From the NCBI GenBank assembly GCA_017983755.1, contig JAGOAU010000006.1, positions 91,233 through 155,232 on the forward strand: DNA of 64,000 nt, written 5' to 3'. Shown here in pieces: positions 58,870 to 64,000 of this stretch; position 1 is the first letter of the stretch; every line of letters begins with the position of its first letter. The DNA comes from Azonexus sp. Lineage in GTDB: Bacteria; Pseudomonadota; Gammaproteobacteria; Burkholderiales; Rhodocyclaceae. The position numbers were made by a program, and so were the translations under genes. Under the pieces are notes generated by a model, which was given only the letters and a program-made list of their open reading frames with translations, was not told the DNA's origin and made no database searches.

Positions 58870-61189
58870 CGACAAAACCCTGCCGCTGGCCTTGCCTGAT
58901 CCGAACGCCGAAGGTATCGAGGATTCCAGATTTTGGATTGATGTTGGCGATTTCTCAGCATTGGCTGGAATCAACCTGAGAAATGTTCGGGACGCCCTAA
59001 AACGCTGCTACACCGGCGGCACCTGGCGTAAAACCTCCCTGGTTGTCCGTATCGTGGACAGCGTCGGCGGCAATCGCGGCAAGGCGTATCAGGTCTTCGT
59101 TCCTTCCCTGCCCGTCGAACTCGCCAGCACCTGGCAGGATCAGCATCCGGCGCTGTTCAAGACCGTCGAAGCGCCCAAGGTACTCAAGAATGTTCCGATG
59201 GCGAAGCGGATCAGCGAAACCACCCCCAGCCGGCATGCCGCGATTGAAAAAGCGGTGTTCCTGGAAACCCTCATCAAGCCGGCCTTGCAGCACCCCAAGC
59301 ACACGCCTGGCCGGGGCGAGATGGTGCGCAAGATCGTTTCCGCCATGCCGATCACCTTCCCGAATGGCAAGCAGTGGACTTACAACGAACGCGGCATTTC
59401 CGATCTGATCAGGAAATACGAAGACGGTGGCCTGAACGCCTTGATTCGCAAGCATCGCGACGATCTGACCGATGCGCGGGTGATTGTCAGCCGGACGTTC
59501 GACCAGACGGCACCGTTTGACGAGGCCGAATTGCAGTCAATCTGGAGCGACCTGAGCCAGCACATCAAAAACCTGTTCCTGGGCACCCATGGAACGATGC
59601 CGCAGATCAGGAACTTTGCGAATGTGCGCCTGGTTGAACTATCACGGGCCAAAGGCTGGGCTGATGCGTCCCTGAAAAATTGCGATGTCGGCATTGCACA
59701 GGTTCGCAAGTTCAAGGATTTTCGCAAGGCCGCTGCCAAATCGCTGGACGCCGGCAAGTTTGCCGATCATTTCAAGCCCCGCATCATGCGCGGCCGTGCC
59801 GGCCTGCTGCCCATGGAAATCGTCATGGGTGACGTTCACCCGGTCGACATTCTGAACAAGCGGGAAGACGGCAGCGAGGCGACCGCCCGCATGGTGAGCT
59901 GGCTTGACCTGGCAACGAACCGGGTTTTCTACACCCTGTTCCTGTTCGAGAAGGGGCGCAGCATCACGCAGGCTCATATCGCCTATTCGTTCGTGCAGAT
60001 GGTTCGCGCCTGGGGCTTGCCGTCAATCCTCTACCTGGACAACGGCAGCGAATACGTCTGGAAGGAAATGATGGACGGATTTGAGCAGCTATCGCTGATG
60101 GTCGATGATTTCCGGGCCTTTTGCATGAACTCGGCAGACCTTGAGCAGCGTATCGAGCAGGCCGATAGCGAAGATGCAGAGCTGGTAGCGAGCCTCCGTG
60201 CCGTCGTTCGGGCAACCCCACACAACCCCCAAGGCAAGGCACCCAAGGAAGGGGTTTTCGGGGTTCTGGAACGCACTGTGTTTTGCTTCATCCCCGGCTG
60301 GATCGGCGGCGACCGGATGAAGAAGAAGACCCACAAGGTGGGCAAGGCGCCGCGTGCATTCGATGGCAATTTCGAGCAATTCCAGACGGCATTCAAGAAA
60401 GGCATGAACTTCTATCATGCCCGCCCACAAGGCGATGGCAGCAGCCCCAACGAGAAATTTTCCCGGCACGTCGCCGCCGGTTGGAGTGCGGTCGACGTCG
60501 ATTACAGCGTGTTGCTGATGGCCTTGGCCGAACGCAAGCCGTACAAGGTGCTGAATACCGGCGTCGAGATCGCCGGGGTGACGTACTGGCACGATGTCAT
60601 GGCTTCGCCGTACGTGATGGGCAATCAGGTCTTGGTCTATTACGCCAAATGGGATAGCGACCAGATCGTTATCTTGCCGCGCGATGCTACGGGGAAAGCG
60701 ACTGACCCCGTGGTTGCCTATCGCAACCGCGAGTTCGGCATTGTCGACAAATCCGGCGCGATTGAGTCGGGCCGCCGCATTTCCCTGATGAGCAAGGGTA
60801 TCCGCGAGATGAAGCAAGGCAGCAGCGCGGTCGACACGGTTGGCGAAATGGAGAAGTTTGCCCAGCTCAGTCCGCCCGCTGCCGTGGTGCCCTTCGGCCC
60901 AAAAATCACGCTCCCCGAGGAATTCAAGGGAATTCGGGAGGCCGTCGAACAGGCTGGCGAGCCGCCCGCCATCACGCAAATCGACTTGCTGCCAGGGCAA
61001 TGGTTCGACCACGAAACCGGCACGGTGCGCAGCATGTATGACCGTCAGGCCAAGGCCGAAATATCAGAAGAAGACGACTGGGAAGCCATCGAACGCGCCC
61101 GGCTGATTCGCAAGGCCGAGGAGGCGAATGCGTTGGGCACCGAGGAAGAAACAGACCCGTCAGGTTGCCGCCTGACGGGCCTTAAGTAA
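58859..61189 (+). CDS. Phage DDE transposase (MuA / BcepMu TnpA type)
   Basis: This 776-residue protein cuts and joins the phage ends for replicative transposition. The integrase core has the DDE triad as D325 (MGDVHP), D394 (LYLDNGSEY) and E464 (KEGVFG). An N-terminal DNA-binding region (1-250) should bind the end repeats at 57812-57878. A C-terminal region would contact the MuB-like ATPase. I use the ATG of MSHDDKT with GGGAGA seven bases before it. It is longer than MuA (663). Confidence 0.92.
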   Translation: MSHDDKTLPLALPDPNAEGIEDSRFWIDVGDFSALAGINLRNVRDALKRCYTGGTWRKTSLVVRIVDSVGGNRGKAYQVFVPSLPVELASTWQDQHPALFKTVEAPKVLKNVPMAKRISETTPSRHAAIEKAVFLETLIKPALQHPKHTPGRGEMVRKIVSAMPITFPNGKQWTYNERGISDLIRKYEDGGLNALIRKHRDDLTDARVIVSRTFDQTAPFDEAELQSIWSDLSQHIKNLFLGTHGTMPQIRNFANVRLVELSRAKGWADASLKNCDVGIAQVRKFKDFRKAAAKSLDAGKFADHFKPRIMRGRAGLLPMEIVMGDVHPVDILNKREDGSEATARMVSWLDLATNRVFYTLFLFEKGRSITQAHIAYSFVQMVRAWGLPSILYLDNGSEYVWKEMMDGFEQLSLMVDDFRAFCMNSADLEQRIEQADSEDAELVASLRAVVRATPHNPQGKAPKEGVFGVLERTVFCFIPGWIGGDRMKKKTHKVGKAPRAFDGNFEQFQTAFKKGMNFYHARPQGDGSSPNEKFSRHVAAGWSAVDVDYSVLLMALAERKPYKVLNTGVEIAGVTYWHDVMASPYVMGNQVLVYYAKWDSDQIVILPRDATGKATDPVVAYRNREFGIVDKSGAIESGRRISLMSKGIREMKQGSSAVDTVGEMEKFAQLSPPAAVVPFGPKITLPEEFKGIREAVEQAGEPPAITQIDLLPGQWFDHETGTVRSMYDRQAKAEISEEDDWEAIERARLIRKAEEANALGTEEETDPSGCRLTGLK

Positions 61190-61212
61190 CCACAACCGCG
61201 AGGAAATTTTAT

Positions 61213-62247
61213 ATGAAAATGGCAACAAGAGCGGAATTGCTGGCCAAGATGCCGGAAAACTGGGTTCCTGACCCGGTGGCCATCCTTGGCCATCTGGAAT
61301 CGCTGCTGGCCGGCGGCGTGCACATCGGATTTGTCGAGCGGCGGAGCGGAATCCTGGAAAACAAACTCCACGCCCTGCTGGACGCCAAGAAGCGCGCCAT
61401 ATTGGGTATTACGGAAGACTCGGGGCATTTCTATCGAGACCGTTTCGACGAAGCCAAGACGCTGTTTCAGCTCCAGCACTGGCTTGATGAATACGCTGCC
61501 GAGCGTCACCAAAAGGCGCGGGACTACACTGAAATCCCGACCGGCTTCTACATCTCCGGCATCGCCATGGAAGCCCTTGAGACCAAGCGATTGTTCCACC
61601 TGATCGGTGGCTATGGGATTTCCAAGACCAAGACGCTGGAACGCTTTGCACAAGCGCACCCGATGACCCACGAAACACCGGGGGCGGCATATTTCCCACT
61701 GACCGACGAAGACCGAACGACGACACAAATCTATCAGCGCATCTCGGATGCCATGCGCGTTAACGAGAAATTCGCCGTGCATGGTCGATCGCTTGGGCAA
61801 CGCATCAGGAACGCCCTGCGAGTGGGCGACCTGCTGATTATCGATGAAGCCAATTATGCGTTTGAGCGGGGTTCCTGGACTACGCTGCGAGACATCTTCG
61901 ACGGCGGCCCGGCATCCATGATGCTGGTCTCCAATACCACTTCAAACGGGTTCGTAAAGAGTCACCAGAACGAGCTTGGCGCATTCCTGAGCCGAGCCAG
62001 GACACGCATCGTCAACAAAAATCAGCCTGACGACGGCGAGAAGTACGCCATCGCTTTGGGGTACACCAGCCCGTCAATCATCGAAGAAGCTAAAAAAATG
62101 GTTTCCAGACCCGGCCCGACCGGCGGCATGCGCTTCATTGCAAAAGCTTTTGAAGATGCCGAGCGGATGGCCAGTGAGAGAGGCCAGCCCGTCGACCTGA
62201 AAATCCTTCGCGACGCCGCGAAGATGAACACCGTATTTTTCCGGTGA
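61213..62247 (+). CDS. MuB/TniB-like AAA ATPase
   Basis: A 344-residue AAA ATPase that would deliver target DNA to the transposase. Walker A reads GGYGISKTKT and Walker B LLIIDEANYA. It follows the transposase by 23 bases with GAGGAAA before the ATG. Tn7/Tn552-type elements pair a transposase with an ATPase in the same way. Confidence 0.88.
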   Translation: MKMATRAELLAKMPENWVPDPVAILGHLESLLAGGVHIGFVERRSGILENKLHALLDAKKRAILGITEDSGHFYRDRFDEAKTLFQLQHWLDEYAAERHQKARDYTEIPTGFYISGIAMEALETKRLFHLIGGYGISKTKTLERFAQAHPMTHETPGAAYFPLTDEDRTTTQIYQRISDAMRVNEKFAVHGRSLGQRIRNALRVGDLLIIDEANYAFERGSWTTLRDIFDGGPASMMLVSNTTSNGFVKSHQNELGAFLSRARTRIVNKNQPDDGEKYAIALGYTSPSIIEEAKKMVSRPGPTGGMRFIAKAFEDAERMASERGQPVDLKILRDAAKMNTVFFR

Positions 62248-62254
62248 GGTAGCC

Positions 62255-62677
62255 ATGATCGATCAGAAAAAACTCGCCCTGGTTCATCTGGCCAAGAAAA
62301 ACCTTGCCATGCATGACGACGATTACCGCGCTCTGCTTCGCCGGGCCGGTGGCGTGGATTCGGCAAAAGACCTTGACCCCCAAGGGTTCGCCGCTGTGAT
62401 GGTCGAGTTCGGCAAGCTGGGTTTCGAATCCACAGCCGCTAGCGAAAAGCGCAAGGAACCACAACGTGCCAGCGGCCATGCCACCTACGCACAGTGCTCC
62501 TATATCCGGCGCCTGTGGCAGGACTACAAGGGCGAAGACGATGAACCCGGCCTGAGGCGCTGGCTGCAACACAAGTTCAAGGTATCGCACCCGCGTTTTC
62601 TGGACGCCGATACCGTGCGCAAGGTGATTTTCGCCCTGCAAAATTTCAAACCGAAAGGGAGTCAGACCAATGCTTGA
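62255..62677 (+). CDS. gemA: GemA-like phage regulator (Mu gp16, DUF1018)
   Basis: A 140-residue protein of the GemA (DUF1018) family, starting MIDQKKLALVHLAKKNLAMHDDDYRALL, with YAQCSYIRRLW later. GemA of Mu alters host gene expression and DNA relaxation. It starts seven bases after the ATPase gene and overlaps the next small gene by eight bases. Confidence 0.9.
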   Translation: MIDQKKLALVHLAKKNLAMHDDDYRALLRRAGGVDSAKDLDPQGFAAVMVEFGKLGFESTAASEKRKEPQRASGHATYAQCSYIRRLWQDYKGEDDEPGLRRWLQHKFKVSHPRFLDADTVRKVIFALQNFKPKGSQTNA

Positions 62678-62894
62678 CCGCCAAAACTGGGAAACATGGC
62701 AAGAAATCACCGTCGCGGTCGACCAGGCCTATGGTCTGGTGTTGCTGGCAGATTACGACGGTGCCAGCTCGATTGCCGACAAGGCAGCTCGTGAAAATGC
62801 GCGCAGCGCGCTTATCAGCGTTTCAAGCGAACTTCTGGAAAAGGTCGCTGCGCTGCTCCCTAGTATCGAACCGAAAGAGAAGGAAAAAGCATGA
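62670..62894 (+). CDS. Phage hypothetical protein (74 residues)
   Basis: A helical 74-residue protein ending in a Lys/Glu-rich tail. No domain is recognised. It overlaps gemA and the next gene, in a run of packed early phage genes. It contains a partial copy of the dispersed core (CGCGGTCGACC). Confidence 0.65.
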   Translation: MLDRQNWETWQEITVAVDQAYGLVLLADYDGASSIADKAARENARSALISVSSELLEKVAALLPSIEPKEKEKA

Positions 62895-63145
62895 AAACCA
62901 CCGTTTTTCCGCCAGACGACGGATACGACTATTTCAACGCCAGCCCGGCGCAAGTCGCAGCCAGAGCATCGTCACTGATCGTTGCCGCGAGACTCATCAC
63001 AAACGGCGATTCGCTGTGTGACAAGCGATTTGCCGAAAGCATTTGTGATGATCTGCTTGATGTTGCCGCCTGGCTTGCCCGTCAGTTGGAAAATTACCAC
63101 GATGATTTAGAGCAGGCTTCATGGAAGCCGAAAACCACGGAGTAA
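62891..63145 (+). CDS. Phage hypothetical protein (84 residues)
   Basis: An 84-residue acidic protein, unrecognised. The ATG overlaps the preceding stop as ATGA. Two Cys residues lie in the central helical part. Confidence 0.65.
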   Translation: MKTTVFPPDDGYDYFNASPAQVAARASSLIVAARLITNGDSLCDKRFAESICDDLLDVAAWLARQLENYHDDLEQASWKPKTTE

Positions 63146-63148
63146 GGC

Positions 63149-63193
63149 ATGTCCGACACCAGCCCGAAAACCACTCCAGCCCGCATCAATTAA
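63149..63193 (+). CDS. Possible 14-residue phage peptide
   Basis: ATG to TAA encodes MSDTSPKTTPARIN. GGAG nine bases upstream is a usable ribosome binding site, three bases after the previous stop. It may be a leader peptide or chance. Confidence 0.25.
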   Translation: MSDTSPKTTPARIN

Positions 63194-63208
63194 CCAAGGA
63201 GCAAGCCA

Positions 63209-63430
63209 ATGAAAACCGCCAAGATAGCCCGCAACATCGATGAAGCGCTCTTCCAGTTGCAGACCGCGCATTCGATCCTGGAAACCCATGTGAAATCCGC
63301 CGATGCCGCCCGCGCGGTGGCGGCGATGATGCAACCGGCCCTCGACGATCTGCTTTGCAGCATGGAACGCTTGATGGGCAGGGGTACGGCAAAAAAGAAC
63401 AGAGGGGATACGTCGTCATGTGCAAACTGA
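63209..63430 (+). CDS. Phage hypothetical protein (73 residues)
   Basis: A helical 73-residue protein with AAGGAGC before the ATG. No known domain. Its 3' end overlaps the next gene by 13 bases. Confidence 0.65.
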   Translation: MKTAKIARNIDEALFQLQTAHSILETHVKSADAARAVAAMMQPALDDLLCSMERLMGRGTAKKNRGDTSSCAN

Positions 63431-63657
63431 CCATTCCCCCCTCATTCTACGAGGCGTCGACCGACATCGGCCGGGCGCTTTCGCTGGCCATCGCTACCAG
63501 CGAAATGGTGCCGGCCATCAGCACAGACAGCCAGCTAGGCAAGGAACTTGAGGTGACGAGCTATCTGATCGACCTCCAGAGGAGTCTGTTGGAGAAGCTG
63601 CGGGACGAAATCTCCCGCCTAGAAGGAGAACTGATGAAACTCGGGATGGCACCGTAA
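63418..63657 (+). CDS. Phage hypothetical protein (79 residues)
   Basis: A 79-residue protein with a likely C-terminal coiled coil (LLEKLRDEISRLEGELMKL). GAGGGG lies upstream of the ATG. An intrinsic terminator follows 26 bases later, so it closes the early operon. Confidence 0.65.
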   Translation: MCKLTIPPSFYEASTDIGRALSLAIATSEMVPAISTDSQLGKELEVTSYLIDLQRSLLEKLRDEISRLEGELMKLGMAP

Positions 63658-63682
63658 ATAGCCTCAAGCAGCCTGCCCCTTG

Positions 63683-63714
63683 AACCGCCAGAATCGCCCT
63701 CTGGCGGTTTTTTC
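63683..63714 (+). terminator. Intrinsic terminator of phage early operon
   Basis: ACCGCCAG (63684-63691) pairs with CTGGCGGT (63701-63708), followed by TTTTTT. It follows the last early gene by 26 bases. Confidence 0.85.
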
Positions 63715-63938
63715 TTGTGGGTCGCTACGCAGACATTCCCGCCGATTCCTTAACGCGATGGCGCGCGAAATAACGCAGGTTCCGGGGGTGCCGACAGGGT
63801 GCAGCAAAGCGCATTCCGCTTCCAGCCCGCCAAACCCATACCCCCGGCCGACGATATACCGATCCTGTCGAAGCCCGTCCCCCTGCGGGGTGATAACCCG
63901 TTCCCCGATACTTGCGGCAAGCCATCAGGGAAGCCGCC
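63715..63938. other. Phage spacer after early terminator
   Basis: No gene with a convincing start is seen between the early terminator and the last partial gene. A middle promoter is plausible here but no clear hexamers stand out. Confidence 0.35.
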
Positions 63939-64000
63939 ATGCTGCTGAAATTTGCCGATCTCGACGAACAGAAAATTGCCCTGGTCGTGCCATTGCTGCC
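63939..64000 (+). CDS. Partial phage gene at window end
   Basis: An ATG with GGGA upstream opens a frame (MLLKFADLDEQKIALVVPLL) that runs off the window. The product is not recognised from 20 residues. An earlier TTG at 63912 is also in frame. Confidence 0.4.
   Translation, partial: MLLKFADLDEQKIALVVPLL

Larger units (their letters stand above)
57812..64000. mobile_element. Transposable (BcepMu-like) prophage, left part
   Basis: The order repressor (minus), gp16-like regulator, DDE transposase, MuB-like ATPase and GemA is that of a BcepMu-type transposable phage. The left end is placed at the first of three end repeats. The right end, late genes and target duplication are outside the window. 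Confidence 0.85.

Noticed and set aside
63725-63940. Minus-strand 71-codon frame near the right edge
   Set aside because: No ribosome binding site and Arg-rich composition typical of shadow frames; direction opposes the phage early genes.

Overview
The window is about 62 % GC by eye and has the gene content and synteny of a betaproteobacterial chromosome, most likely the Rhodocyclaceae (Dechloromonas/Azonexus type). Supporting marks are the thrS-infC-rpmI-rplT-pheS-pheT-ihfA-merR-tRNA-Pro string, the surE-pcm-nlpD-rpoS string, an H-NS-family protein, and hpnCDE next to pgaABCD. Four host tRNA genes (Ser-GCT, Pro-GGG, Val-GAC, Leu-TAG) all lie on the minus strand. The last 6.2 kb is the left end of a transposable (BcepMu-like) prophage that runs off the window.

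Layout. 0-4.4 kb: wax ester synthase and acyl-CoA-binding protein (divergent), tRNA-Ser, aspartokinase, HDAC-like deacetylase. 4.5-9.4 kb: MoxR ATPase, DUF58 and TgpA transglutaminase operon, then MltB. 9.4-13 kb (minus): rpoS-nlpD-pcm-surE and an H-NS-like gene. 13-20.7 kb (minus): tRNA-Pro and the translation cluster from thrS to merR, with intrinsic-terminator hairpins before thrS and before pheS, and a probable AUA start on infC. 20.8-23.7 kb: M18 aminopeptidase, a small membrane peptide, slyX, DHH phosphoesterase, tRNA-Leu. 23.7-31.9 kb: seven tightly overlapping genes, hpnCDE (FPP to squalene) followed by pgaABCD (poly-N-acetylglucosamine synthesis and export). 31.8-37.9 kb: orphan YbbA ATPase, tesA, mnmH, a methyltransferase, OsmC, and a Pat-like acetyltransferase. 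38-45.3 kb: tex, a membrane-anchored hydrolase, a ferric-reductase-like flavoprotein, a DUF4160/DUF2442 pair, an ArsC-like protein, and an Hsp33 lacking half its zinc cysteines. 45.3-51.7 kb: small unknowns, DUF2058, DUF3616, a rimO-rssA-FAD dehydrogenase operon, DUF3024. 51.7-57.5 kb (minus): lexA-imuA-imuB-dnaE2, a complete SOS mutagenesis cassette with a LexA box. 57.8-64 kb: prophage with three end repeats, repressor and operators, gp16-like regulator, DDE transposase, MuB-like ATPase, GemA and small early genes.

The most unusual signal is not a gene. A bipartite motif, CTGYTGCGGTCGACC then ten free bases then GSCAAAAACCG, occurs at several unrelated loci in sense, antisense and intergenic positions. 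A second class has no gap, a difference of one DNA helical turn. The core TGCGGTCGAC was counted 23 times by eye, 22 of them in host DNA, against well under one expected from base composition. I do not recognise it as a described element.
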